Shown here piece by piece: positions 1 to 8,550 of a stretch of 35,749 nt of DNA; the stretch's first letter is position 1; each line of letters starts with the position of its first letter. The DNA is taken from the NCBI GenBank assembly GCA_016183325.1, contig JACPEV010000028.1, forward strand, positions 1 to 35,749, written 5' to 3'. Source of the DNA: Candidatus Curtissbacteria bacterium. GTDB taxonomy: Bacteria > Patescibacteriota > Microgenomatia > Curtissbacterales > GWA2-41-24. The notes beneath the pieces are model-generated. The model made no database searches, had not been told where the DNA came from, and worked only from the letters and a program-made list of their open reading frames with translations. Position numbers and translations under genes: made by a program.

Positions 1-171
1 AATGGTATCCACAAGGCTAAATTTCTGTTACACTTAAAGGAATCAGAATTCCGTTGGAACATGAGGATAAATCATGTTAATACGTATCAGGAGTTACTAA
101 AAAACTTTAGACAAAAACCGCTCTAAAGTTATCTAGACCCAAAGAAATTATCACGGTCAAATAATCTAATT

Positions 172-951
172 ATGAATGACAGGCTTATTTACCAAGAAAA
201 AGACATCGCCGATAATTCTTTTTCTTCATCCATCGGTTTTGAAGCTGCCCAACAAGTCGTCGAATTCCCTAAAAACTTAGAAGGTCTTACCATCCTTGAC
301 ATAGGCGGTGGTACTTCAACAGTCACTTTGGAGCTTACCGGAAGAGAGGCAAAAGCAATTGCCATTGACTATCGCTATGGCAACATTGTAGATCTTAGAT
401 CCTCGGTCGATCGATATCTCAGTGGAGATTTGAGAGAAAAAATCTCAGAAGCCCAAGATGAACAATCTTTAAAAATAATTTTGGCACCTCCTCCAGGTAC
501 AAACACTAAATCATGGCCAATTTCAATAATCCGTGCCTGGGCAGAACTCAAAGAATCAACTGCAATCGACACCGCAATGGAAAACTTAAGTAATATTCGT
601 TTTTTCGCTGCCTATCAAAGAGGGCAGAGGCCATACGTCGCCGGAACAGCTAGTCATTTGCCATTTGCAGACAACAGTGTCGACTTTTGTTTTTCAATTC
701 GCTGTATGGTTCCATTCCTGGTACAAAACAGGGCAGTATTCATCCAGTCAATAATAGAGGCACTAAGAGTTTTAAAACCAAAAGGTCAGTTACAGATTTA
801 TCCTTGGGTCGATCAAAATAGCTATTTCCCTCAGGATATCAAACAAAACGCGTCTTACGCACTTTCTCTTTTAAGAAAAGAAGAAGTACCTTTTTTGGTC
901 GAAACAACTTCTCAAGATTCACTCCCTCGCTTAAGGATCACGAAACCTTAA
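172..951 (+). CDS. Class I SAM-dependent methyltransferase-like protein
   Basis: ORF with LTILDIGGGTSTVTLEL (motif I-like), ASHLPFADNSVDFCFSIRCM and EALRVLKPKGQLQIYPW, typical of class I methyltransferases. Confidence 0.7.
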   Translation: MNDRLIYQEKDIADNSFSSSIGFEAAQQVVEFPKNLEGLTILDIGGGTSTVTLELTGREAKAIAIDYRYGNIVDLRSSVDRYLSGDLREKISEAQDEQSLKIILAPPPGTNTKSWPISIIRAWAELKESTAIDTAMENLSNIRFFAAYQRGQRPYVAGTASHLPFADNSVDFCFSIRCMVPFLVQNRAVFIQSIIEALRVLKPKGQLQIYPWVDQNSYFPQDIKQNASYALSLLRKEEVPFLVETTSQDSLPRLRITKP

Positions 952-990
952 ATCACCTATTTAACTACACACCCGGTATGTCTATTCAGG

Positions 991-1119
991 AATATAACTC
1001 CCGAAGTAGAAGAAGAGCTCCCCGACTTCGGCATCAGAATCGAAGATTTAGTTGTCATAAAAAACGGCAAGGCCAAAGTATTGGGAAAATCTGTTGAAGA
1101 AATTGTTGAAATCACCTAA
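991..1119 (+). pseudogene. Remnant of the C-terminus of an M24 (Xaa-Pro/methionine aminopeptidase-like) metallopeptidase
   Basis: Open frame NITPEVEEELPDFGIRIEDLVVIKNGKAKVLGKSVEEIVEIT* without a start; GIRIEDLVV resembles the conserved C-terminal motif of M24 peptidases. Confidence 0.45.
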
Positions 1120-1223
1120 CTATCATACTCTGTAGTATGGTAAATAAATCTAGTCTGTTCAAACTTGCAGGGATTGTAACCAGCTGAATTAAGCAAAACT
1201 CCAACCTGATTTTTATCTCTTGA

Positions 1224-1790
1224 TTACTGCATCCACTTAATTGAACAACCAAGCGACGGGTGCTGATCTTTCGGTGGTTCTTTTCCGGCAAGCAGCCGAT
1301 CGAGCGCTTCCCTTAATTCTTCCTTTTTAACTTTCTCCGGTTCTTGCCAATTGTCATTAATCCTGCCGTGATAATAAAGCTCTCGCTTAAAATTAAAAAC
1401 ATAAATATCCGGCGTACACTGTGCCTGATAAGCCCGCGCAATTCCTTGTGACTGATCCCGAAGGTACGGAAAATTAATCCCCCACTCGATAACCTTTTGC
1501 TTCATCACCTCAAAACTATCTTCAGGATACTGGCGCTCATCATTTGGATTAATCGCCATAAACACAATTCCGCGTGCTCTAAACTCATCTGCCAATTTTA
1601 TTAAAAGCGGCCAAGCCGCCTTGGCATACGGACAATGATTGCAGGTAAAAACCACAACCAGCCCCTTTGCCTCGGCAAAATCGTCCAACGAATAATTTTT
1701 GCCATCCACTCCCGGCAAAACAAAATCAATAGCGCGCGTCGAAAGCGGAAGTTGAAGTGACGGAACAGCCATGTTGATTAATGATACCAA
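1224..1790 (-). CDS. Thioredoxin-fold / AhpC-TSA-like redox protein
   Basis: VVVFTCNHCPYAKAAWPLL, INPNDERQYPEDSFEVMK, YQAQCTPDIYVFN: thioredoxin-like family. Confidence 0.8.
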   Translation of the reverse strand: MVSLINMAVPSLQLPLSTRAIDFVLPGVDGKNYSLDDFAEAKGLVVVFTCNHCPYAKAAWPLLIKLADEFRARGIVFMAINPNDERQYPEDSFEVMKQKVIEWGINFPYLRDQSQGIARAYQAQCTPDIYVFNFKRELYYHGRINDNWQEPEKVKKEELREALDRLLAGKEPPKDQHPSLGCSIKWMQ

Positions 1791-1893
1791 AAACTAACGA
1801 AGATTTAATAGACTAACTTATCACCACACATTAAATCATAGACAATCACTTGCCGTCAAAAACACACAAAAGGACTAATTTCAAAAATGAAAA

Positions 1894-2169
1894 TTAGCCG
1901 TTGTCTCGAGGTGCCTGCGGTCTGGCTTCCGAAACAAAGATCTTCCGGCCTTCGACTTCCATACCATTCAATTCTTTAATTGCCTTGTCTGCTTCTTCAT
2001 CGCTTGCCATTTCCACAAATCCAAATCCACGGGATCTTCCGCTCATTTTGTCCATAACGACATTAGCCTCAGTTACAGCTCCGACTTTCGCAAACATCTC
2101 ACGAAGTTCATCAGATGTAGTTGCAAAAGGCAAACTACCTACAAATAATTTTTTTGCCACGATTATCAC
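1894..2169 (-). CDS. RRM-domain RNA-binding protein
   Basis: KLFVGSLPF (RNP2) and GRSRGFGFVEM (RNP1). Confidence 0.92.
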   Translation of the reverse strand: MIIVAKKLFVGSLPFATTSDELREMFAKVGAVTEANVVMDKMSGRSRGFGFVEMASDEEADKAIKELNGMEVEGRKIFVSEARPQAPRDNG

Positions 2170-2354
2170 TCTCCTTTCTCAATATAAACTTAAATAATAA
2201 TTAACTTAGAAATCATTTGTCCGGGAAAAGAACATTTAAAAGTGGAGTTTTGACAAGATCTTTGCTCTTTCACCTCAAATTGTATATGACTTGTTCATCT
2301 AAAGTCAAATTTTACTATCGAAAGACCCTAGTCTCTAGTCACTAGACTCTGGCA

Positions 2355-2528
2355 TCACTTTTTCATCATAAACTCTCCACCTACACCAGCCACAATCAAA
2401 ATAATACCTAAAAGAACTCCAGATGCTGCCAAGCTTGGCACAAGTCCTGCCAAAAGCAGACCGAGTCCAACACCGCTCAAACTGTGTAAAAGTGGGTGGG
2501 GTTTAAGACACTCCTTCATATCAGGCAT
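2355..2528 (-). CDS. Small hydrophobic (probable membrane) protein, 57 aa, not in the supplied ORF track
   Basis: Hand translation: MPDMKECLKPHPLLHSLSGVGLGLLLAGLVPSLAASGVLLGIILIVAGVGGEFMMKK*; its ATG directly abuts the TAA of the upstream response regulator. Confidence 0.6.
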   Translation of the reverse strand: MPDMKECLKPHPLLHSLSGVGLGLLLAGLVPSLAASGVLLGIILIVAGVGGEFMMKK

Positions 2529-2930
2529 TTATATCACCCCCTCACTAGGCAAGCTTTCATCTTTCTTTTCTTCTAAAATGGCACGAACCCGCCCGACCAA
2601 AGCATCAGAATCTGTTTCCGCCTTAAGAATATAGCCATCTACTCCAAGTTTAACTGCAGAATCCATATCGCTTGCCTTGGCATCATTTGTCAAAATCAGA
2701 ACGGAAACACTCGCAAGCTCAGAATCCGCTCTCAATTCTCTTAAAATCAAAAGGCCTGAAATATTGGGCATAAAAATGTCCAGTAAGACTAAGTCTGGCT
2801 TCATGGCACGAATGGCCGAAAGAGCGTCGACATCACCAACTATTTCGACTTCATAGCCCTCACTAATAAGTTTAGACTTATAGGAATTTGCCACATTGAA
2901 ATCATCATCAACTATTATTATTTTTGCCAT
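2529..2930 (-). CDS. Response regulator receiver protein
   Basis: KIIIVDDD, PDLVLLDIFMPNISG, VLILTNDAK. Confidence 0.92.
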   Translation of the reverse strand: MAKIIIVDDDFNVANSYKSKLISEGYEVEIVGDVDALSAIRAMKPDLVLLDIFMPNISGLLILRELRADSELASVSVLILTNDAKASDMDSAVKLGVDGYILKAETDSDALVGRVRAILEEKKDESLPSEGVI

Positions 2931-2935
2931 TCTAT

Positions 2936-3319
2936 TTAAGACTTAGGAGCCATCGTTTCTTCAAGAGTCATGTTGACTCTTGCCAAAATTTGATCAGGGG
3001 TGGTTTCGGATTTCAAAAGATAGCCATATGCTCCAAGCTCTAGCCCTTTTGCGATGGCGGCATCTTCCGCTACGTTTGTTAAAAGAATTACAGGTATTAA
3101 AGCAGAAAAGGGGTCAATCTTTAACTCTCTTAAGATATCAAGCCCGCTGATATTTGGCATCAAAATATCAAGAATCACAAGATCTGGTTTTTGCGCTCCT
3201 ATCTGATAAACCGCCTCTTTATCGGAAATTATAGTTGCCAAGTGTCCACCCTTGGTAAGTTCCTCCTTATAAAGATTCGCTAGTACTAGATCATCTTCGA
3301 CAATAATGATTTTTGCCAC
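2936..3319 (-). CDS. Response regulator receiver protein
   Basis: KIIIVEDD, PDLVILDILMPNISGLD, VILLTNVAE, YLLKSE. Confidence 0.92.
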   Translation of the reverse strand: MAKIIIVEDDLVLANLYKEELTKGGHLATIISDKEAVYQIGAQKPDLVILDILMPNISGLDILRELKIDPFSALIPVILLTNVAEDAAIAKGLELGAYGYLLKSETTPDQILARVNMTLEETMAPKS

Positions 3320-3328
3320 GCTACCTCC

Positions 3329-5086
3329 TTACGCTTGGGCAACTTTTTGGCTATTACCTTCAATTGAGCCAAACTCGCCTTCTTGTATCCTATCTCCTTT
3401 AGTTGTTTTAGAAGCCAAAGGAACTGTAAAATTAAAAGTTGCTCCCATCTTTGAACCCTGAGATTCGACCCAAATCTTTCCTCCCCAACCCTCTACTATT
3501 CCCTTTGCAATGTAAAGGCCCAATCCTGAGTTACCCGTTTTCTTCTTGCCAGCTTCCAATTGGCCGAATTTCGAAAATAGTTTATCAATCTGATCCTGCT
3601 CAACACCTACTCCAGTATCGGAAACTGACACCAAAATGTCAACTGGATAGCCATTGACTAACCGAGGGTTAACCTTAACGATAACTTCACCAAAATCTGT
3701 ATATTTAACCGCATTTGAAAGTAAATTATTGAGAACTTGCTTTAAACGAACTTTATCAAAATACCCCTGCCCCAAATCACTCCCCACCTCGTAGGTCAAC
3801 TTCAAGTTCTTGGCAGCCGCCATCGGCCGAAAACTTTCAACCTGTTCGCGAGCTGCATCTCCCACATTTCCAGCCTCAGAAATAATATCAAACTTGCCCG
3901 CCTCAATTTTAGCAACATCCAAAAGATCAGCAACCAACTTTAACATAGATCCAGAACTTGAATTAATCGTTGCCAGACTTTTAACTAATTCATCACTGGT
4001 CACCTTTTGCATATTTTCTTTCAGCATTTCAACCGTCGATTTAATGGATGTTAAAGGAGCTCTCAGCTCGTGAACCATCATTGCCGTAAAGTCTTGTCTT
4101 AACTTTTCCAGCGATTTTGCGTCAGTAATATCATGAAACAAAACCACAATAGCAATTGGCTTGCCCGTTTTATTATCAACCACTCTTGATGCCAAAACCT
4201 GCAAAACTTTCCCGCCAGCAACTATCTCCCAAGGAGCAAGAGTCTCACCTTTTGAAACTACCTCCTCCATTTTTGTTCTCAAATCCAGTTGGCCAGAAAG
4301 GGCATTAACAATATCAAACAGCGTTGGGACCTGCGCTATCGAGAGTAATTCTGACAGCTTTTGGTTGGTCAAAAGCAGACGATAATTTGTATCCACCATC
4401 AAAAGTCCTTCAGAAAGCGACTGCACTGCCTGCGAAAGCCGACCCTTTTCGTTTTCTAAAACTTCTTGTAATTTTGAAACAGCATCAGAAGCCTGCCTGG
4501 CGATTTTATAAAGTACTTCTGTATTCTCATCGTTATATAAATTGGTCTTCACAGAAGCAACATTTATAAGCCCCATCAACTTTCCCAAAACAACAATTGG
4601 TAAATTAAAATATGACCGGACTGGATCTTTTAATTTCTCATCCAAAATTACACCGGTAATACTCTCGTCAACTTCGCTTGTTAAAAGTGGCTTTTGAGTC
4701 ATCTCGGATACCGCAGCCAAAACTTTGGCTTTAACTTCTTTGACAAATTCCCTGCTGACAGATTCTTTCACACTGCACGCAAAAATCACTTTTTCAGACT
4801 CATCATTGATGATCAGGTAACTGACAGTAGAATAAGGAAGAAGCCCTCCCAAAGAACCGGAAATAATTTCCACAATCTTGGCACCATCCAAAGAATAACC
4901 TATTCTCTCCCCAATCTCTTTTAAAACTGCTGTCTCATAGGCTCTTCTTGCGAGCTCTTCTTGATTTCTCTTCCCTGCTTCAAGCTCCCGCATAAACTTT
5001 TGCCGCATCAAAAAGTAACCGGATATACCAGAAATAGAACCGATAATAGTCGCAATAGCCAAACCTAATGATATATCCATGCTCAA
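3329..5086 (-). CDS. Sensor histidine kinase (N-terminal TM, GAF-like, PAS-like, HisKA, HATPase_c)
   Basis: MMVHELRAPLTSIKSTVEML (H box), LLSNAVKYTD (N box), VSDTGVGV, GNSGLGLYIAKGIVEGWGGKIWVES. Confidence 0.93.
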   Translation of the reverse strand: MSMDISLGLAIATIIGSISGISGYFLMRQKFMRELEAGKRNQEELARRAYETAVLKEIGERIGYSLDGAKIVEIISGSLGGLLPYSTVSYLIINDESEKVIFACSVKESVSREFVKEVKAKVLAAVSEMTQKPLLTSEVDESITGVILDEKLKDPVRSYFNLPIVVLGKLMGLINVASVKTNLYNDENTEVLYKIARQASDAVSKLQEVLENEKGRLSQAVQSLSEGLLMVDTNYRLLLTNQKLSELLSIAQVPTLFDIVNALSGQLDLRTKMEEVVSKGETLAPWEIVAGGKVLQVLASRVVDNKTGKPIAIVVLFHDITDAKSLEKLRQDFTAMMVHELRAPLTSIKSTVEMLKENMQKVTSDELVKSLATINSSSGSMLKLVADLLDVAKIEAGKFDIISEAGNVGDAAREQVESFRPMAAAKNLKLTYEVGSDLGQGYFDKVRLKQVLNNLLSNAVKYTDFGEVIVKVNPRLVNGYPVDILVSVSDTGVGVEQDQIDKLFSKFGQLEAGKKKTGNSGLGLYIAKGIVEGWGGKIWVESQGSKMGATFNFTVPLASKTTKGDRIQEGEFGSIEGNSQKVAQA

Positions 5087-5361
5087 CTATTGTCCCTCTT
5101 AATCTCAGGATACTTTTCCAACAGACTCTGAAGGGTTGCTTGGGCAATTTGACCAGAGAGATTCATATACTCAGTGGCTAGCTCATTTAAAGCAGCCTGC
5201 GGATCCCCGGCTATTGCCAAAACCTGACCATCCTCGGCAACTGTCAGACTCGCTATTTTCCTGGCTTTTGAAAGCGCAACTGCTGGTCCGAGCATAACTA
5301 TCTGTTTTTTAATAAGATCAGACAAAAGTGCTTGATAATCTTCTTGTAATGCCATCTTCAC
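5083..5361 (-). CDS. Conserved hypothetical protein upstream of the histidine kinase
   Basis: 92-aa ORF, 4-bp overlap with the histidine kinase start; operonic layout. Confidence 0.55.
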   Translation of the reverse strand: MKMALQEDYQALLSDLIKKQIVMLGPAVALSKARKIASLTVAEDGQVLAIAGDPQAALNELATEYMNLSGQIAQATLQSLLEKYPEIKRDNS

Positions 5362-5414
5362 CTCCTTCGCCCGCCAAATATCGCTCTTTGCGCCGTGTTA
5401 TGATGGGCATCCTA

Positions 5415-5470
5415 CTTCCAGTTTACCGCCTCCAGTCTCTAGTTTCCAGTTTGTCAAATGTCGGTTGTCA
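5415..5470. repeat. 7-bp-periodic degenerate array (CTTCCAG/TTTACCG/CCTCCAG/TCTCTAG/TTTCCAG/TTTGTCA...)
   Basis: Units stay in a strict 7-nt register by eye. Confidence 0.65.
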
Positions 5471-5480
5471 TCCTTCGACT

Positions 5481-5594
5481 GTAACTGTTCACCGTTACTG
5501 ACACAACGCATATTGTTCGAGGCTGAAAGCCGAGAACTAAACTTCTCGCTCACGCTCGAAGAGTAATAACGTGTCAGCGATTGTGAACTCTTAC
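5481..5594. mobile_element. MITE-like palindromic element, family 1 copy A
   Basis: TIR GTAACTGTTCAC / GTGAACTCTTAC; flanking 8-bp direct repeat CTTCGACT at 5473-5480 and 5595-5602. Confidence 0.72.
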
Positions 5595-5714
5595 CTTCGA
5601 CTTTGCTCAGGATGACCTCCTCGAGTCTGCCCATTCGACCTGGCTCAGGGCACCCTGAGTTATATCGAAGGGTGAGCGACCTCGGAGTCGAAGACCTGAG
5701 TTCATTATCGAAGG

Positions 5715-5742
5715 GTCAATTGTCAATTGTCACTTGTCAGTT
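5715..5742. repeat. 7-bp array GTCAATT GTCAATT GTCACTT GTCAGTT
   Basis: Four contiguous 7-nt units. Confidence 0.75.
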
Positions 5743-5862
5743 GCCTGCCCTGAGCGATCCGGCTTTGCCGGAGAGTCGAAGGGTTACTATTTGATCCATT
5801 TTCGACATATTGCACAATTTTTTTTTGCAGTGTAAATTGCAGTCAGTCTTAGACAAAACATC

Positions 5863-6216
5863 GTGTTCCATGAAAAGATTCTAAAAACAATTCTAGCCAC
5901 CCGTCCTCACCTTTTAACAATTAAGGAACATACCTCTTTTGGGAAAATCATAGAAAAAGTTTCAAGCCAAAAATACGACTTTATTATTGTCAATAAAGCG
6001 GCAGTCAAGCAAATGGCTGCAGTTCTGACACTCCGTCTCTTGGGCCGCAAATTCTTTTGGATCCAAAATTTTTCAAACCCCCCGGCATCGAACTTCTTCG
6101 CAAGACTCTTGTTAAATCAATCGGACCGAATACTTGTCGCAAGCAAAAAGGAAATTTTCAAACTCAAAAAATTAGGGGTCGACAAGCCGAAAATCAGAAT
6201 CAAAAACCAATCCTAG
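5863..6216 (+). CDS. Hypothetical protein, possibly a truncated glycosyltransferase N-terminal domain
   Basis: 117-aa ORF ending shortly before a short-repeat array; LTIKEHTSFGKI...DRILVASKKEIFKLKKLGV is reminiscent of GT4-type N-domains. Confidence 0.4.
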   Translation: MFHEKILKTILATRPHLLTIKEHTSFGKIIEKVSSQKYDFIIVNKAAVKQMAAVLTLRLLGRKFFWIQNFSNPPASNFFARLLLNQSDRILVASKKEIFKLKKLGVDKPKIRIKNQS

Positions 6217-6227
6217 CACTTAACACC

Positions 6228-6262
6228 ACTCTCCACTTTCAACTCTCCACTTTCCACTTATT
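6228..6262. repeat. 7-bp array ACTCTCC ACTTTCA ACTCTCC ACTTTCC ACTTATT
   Basis: Five contiguous 7-nt units. Confidence 0.8.
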
Positions 6263-6647
6263 CCAGCACCACCCATGGCCTTAAATCTGATTTCTTAATT
6301 TCAGGAGGGATTATAAATTTTGTGATAGTCCCAATAAACATCAGGGTCAGATAATTAATCTTCTCATGATCCAGCCAAAAAGTTTCGGGCATTGCCAAAC
6401 CGTTTTTATATCGGCGCTTCAAGAGCTCAACTTCTTCGGATTTGGGATGATCAAAAGATAAGACCCTATCAACAGTAAACTGTCCGATGATCTTCTCACC
6501 CGATACTTTAATCAAAACCACATCCCCCGCGGCAACTTTAGCAAATGGAGCAATTTTAATCTTGGAAAATCTTCCTTCAATTTTCTTCTTACCATCAAAA
6601 ATCTTCTTCGCTGTCTCTGAATCAAAAATCGCCAAATGCCGAGCCAT
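6258..6647 (-). CDS. ASCH/PUA-like domain protein
   Basis: FDSETAKKIFDGKKKIEGRFSK...GDVVLIKVSGEKIIGQFTVDRV resembles ASCH domains. Confidence 0.6.
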   Translation of the reverse strand: MARHLAIFDSETAKKIFDGKKKIEGRFSKIKIAPFAKVAAGDVVLIKVSGEKIIGQFTVDRVLSFDHPKSEEVELLKRRYKNGLAMPETFWLDHEKINYLTLMFIGTITKFIIPPEIKKSDLRPWVVLE

Positions 6648-6662
6648 GGGGAAAGGGTACCA

Positions 6663-6689
6663 AAGAGTATCGAGAGTATCAAGTGTATC
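6663..6689. repeat. Left arm of element A: 9-bp units AAGAGTATC GAGAGTATC AAGTGTATC
   Basis: Three contiguous 9-nt units, inverted relative to 7085-7138. Confidence 0.85.
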
Positions 6690-6713
6690 GCATGCTTATG
6701 CTAGACTGAGAAT

Positions 6714-7079
6714 ATGATTGATAAAGATCACAAAGGTTACCATAAAACAATTGTGTGGCAAAAAATGAAGGAATTATTAATTGTCACTTACAAACTTGTC
6801 GATAAATTACCAAAAAGCGAAGAGTTTGGATTAAAATCCCAAATGCGTAGGGCAATCGTATCTGCTATATCAAATTTTGTCGAGGGTTATCTTAAAAGAA
6901 GCGCTAAAGAAAAATCTCATTTTATGGAAATTTCTCAAACTTCTCTAATGGAATTAGAAGCTCAAAGCGAAATCTGTCTCATGCTTAATTTTTGGGACGA
7001 TCGCGATTATGAAAATTTCGATCGAAAACACAGAATCGCTTCTTATTTTCTTGGCAGATACAAATCAAAAGTTATATAA
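6714..7079 (+). CDS. Four-helix-bundle protein (S23/23S rRNA intervening-sequence-like)
   Basis: IVWQKMKELLIVTYKLVDKLPKSEEFGLKSQMRRAIVSAISNFVEGYLKRS; family-typical pattern. Confidence 0.88.
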   Translation: MIDKDHKGYHKTIVWQKMKELLIVTYKLVDKLPKSEEFGLKSQMRRAIVSAISNFVEGYLKRSAKEKSHFMEISQTSLMELEAQSEICLMLNFWDDRDYENFDRKHRIASYFLGRYKSKVI

Positions 7080-7084
7080 CCATT

Positions 7085-7138
7085 CATGCTCTCGATACCC
7101 CCGATGCTCTCGATACCCACGATACCCTCGATACACTT
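7085..7138. repeat. Right arm of element A: six 9-bp units (minus strand: AAGTGTATC GAGGGTATC GTGGGTATC GAGAGCATC GGGGGTATC GAGAGCATG)
   Basis: Six contiguous 9-nt units in inverted orientation to the left arm. Confidence 0.88.
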
Positions 7139-8009
7139 ACAGCTCTAATCCCTTCAAATAGTTCCTAAATTCCCCATTCGTATCCTCATGTTCTAGTGCA
7201 AAATCAACTACCGCGCGCAAATAGCCGATTTTGCTTCCGCAATCATAATATTTGGCGTCTTTAAGCTCCACGGCATAAATATCACGTTTTTTGACAAGAT
7301 CTACAATCGCATCAATTATCCAAATTTCGCCATTTTTCCCGGGCTTAAGCTTTTCAAGGCTCTCAAAAATATCTGGGGTGAAAAGATAGTTCCCGTGCGT
7401 TGCTAAATTGGAGGGCGCCTCACCTTTTGCCGGCTTTTCAACAATTCCGTTAATCTTAAAAATATTTCCTTCTACTGGCGAGACATCAGCAATTCCATAC
7501 TTTCCTAAATCTTTCTGGGCAATCCTAATTGCTGCAATTACTGGCGCATCGTATTTCTCGTATGCTTGAATAAGTTGTTTAACGGGGGGCGGGTCAGAAA
7601 CAAAAAATTCATCTCCCCACATCACCAAAAAGGGTTCATCTCCAATAATATCTTTCGCAACCAAAACGGCGTGACCGTTTCCGAGCGGTTCCTTCTGTCG
7701 CACATAAACGAAATCCGCAAGTCCTGAGATTCGTCTAACTTGCTCGAGCAGCTCAGTCTTGCCATCTTTCTCAAGTCTTGCTTCAAGCTCAAAATGCTTA
7801 TCAAAATGGTCCTCAATTGCCCTCTTATGCCAACCGGTAACAATTACAACTTGCTCGATTCCAGCTTCAACTGCCTGTTCAACCACATACTGGATAATCG
7901 GTTTGTCAACAATCGGCAGCATCTCCTTGGGCATTGCCTTTGTTGCCGGCAAAAATCTGGTACCGAAACCCGCTGCCGGAATCACAACCTTCCTGACTTT
8001 CTGCGCCAT
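7137..8009 (-). CDS. galU: UTP-glucose-1-phosphate uridylyltransferase
   Basis: [40 protein letters not shown]-like start; IVEKP, [20 protein letters not shown]. Confidence 0.97.
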   Translation of the reverse strand: [290 protein letters not shown]

Positions 8010-8017
8010 TCAAAAGA

Positions 8018-8037
8018 CCTTCAATTTAAATTGAAGG
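8018..8037. promoter_or_regulatory. Perfect 20-bp palindrome in the galU leader
   Basis: CCTTCAATTTAAATTGAAGG, 8 nt upstream of the galU start codon. Confidence 0.5.
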
Positions 8038-8157
8038 CATTATCAATTTTAACACCGCGATTTAGGGAAATCCACTCAAGCTCCTTGCCGTAATTTGCTT
8101 GATCCATTGCATGTTATGTTCACTTTCCATTTGGTCTTGCTTTGGATTTGAAGGCAT

Positions 8158-8350
8158 TACGAGTTTCGCACCTGATAACCACCTCGGATGGTGGCGAGGC
8201 AACGACCTCGACTCCTCCGAGGTGAAGTGGTAAACAATTCCTTCCACCGTCCGAGGAGTCCCCTTCGACTACTTCGACTACGCTCAGTACGGGTTCGCTC
8301 AGGGCAAGCGAGGCCACCTCGGGGATGTCTTCACAAGTGCGAAACTTGTG
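8158..8350. mobile_element. MITE-like palindromic element, family 2 copy A
   Basis: TIR TACGAGTTTCGCAC / GTGCGAAACTTGTG; 5-bp TSD GGCAT at 8153-8157 and 8351-8355. Confidence 0.65.
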
Positions 8351-8410
8351 GGCATTAGGAATCCCAAATGTATTAAAAAAAAGGAAAGGTGTCAACTTAA
8401 TCCAAATGAA

Positions 8411-8532
8411 GTAACTGTCCACGTTCGTGATAATTTATTCTTCGAACGAGCGTAGTGAAGTGAGAAGTTTAGATAAATAGTTCTCGCTTACGCTCGAACA
8501 ATAATAAAAATATCAGAGACGTGGACAGTTAC
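8411..8532. mobile_element. MITE-like palindromic element, family 1 copy B
   Basis: Perfect 14-bp TIR GTAACTGTCCACGT / ACGTGGACAGTTAC; 8-bp TSD CAAATGAA at 8403-8410 and 8533-8540. Confidence 0.85.
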
Positions 8533-8550
8533 CAAATGAAAGGTGGTTTG

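Noticed and set aside
5398-5634. Minus-strand ORF 78 aa and plus-strand ORF 5603-5794
   Set aside because: Both lie in a repeat cluster and read through palindromes and 7-bp arrays; no domain-like sequence.
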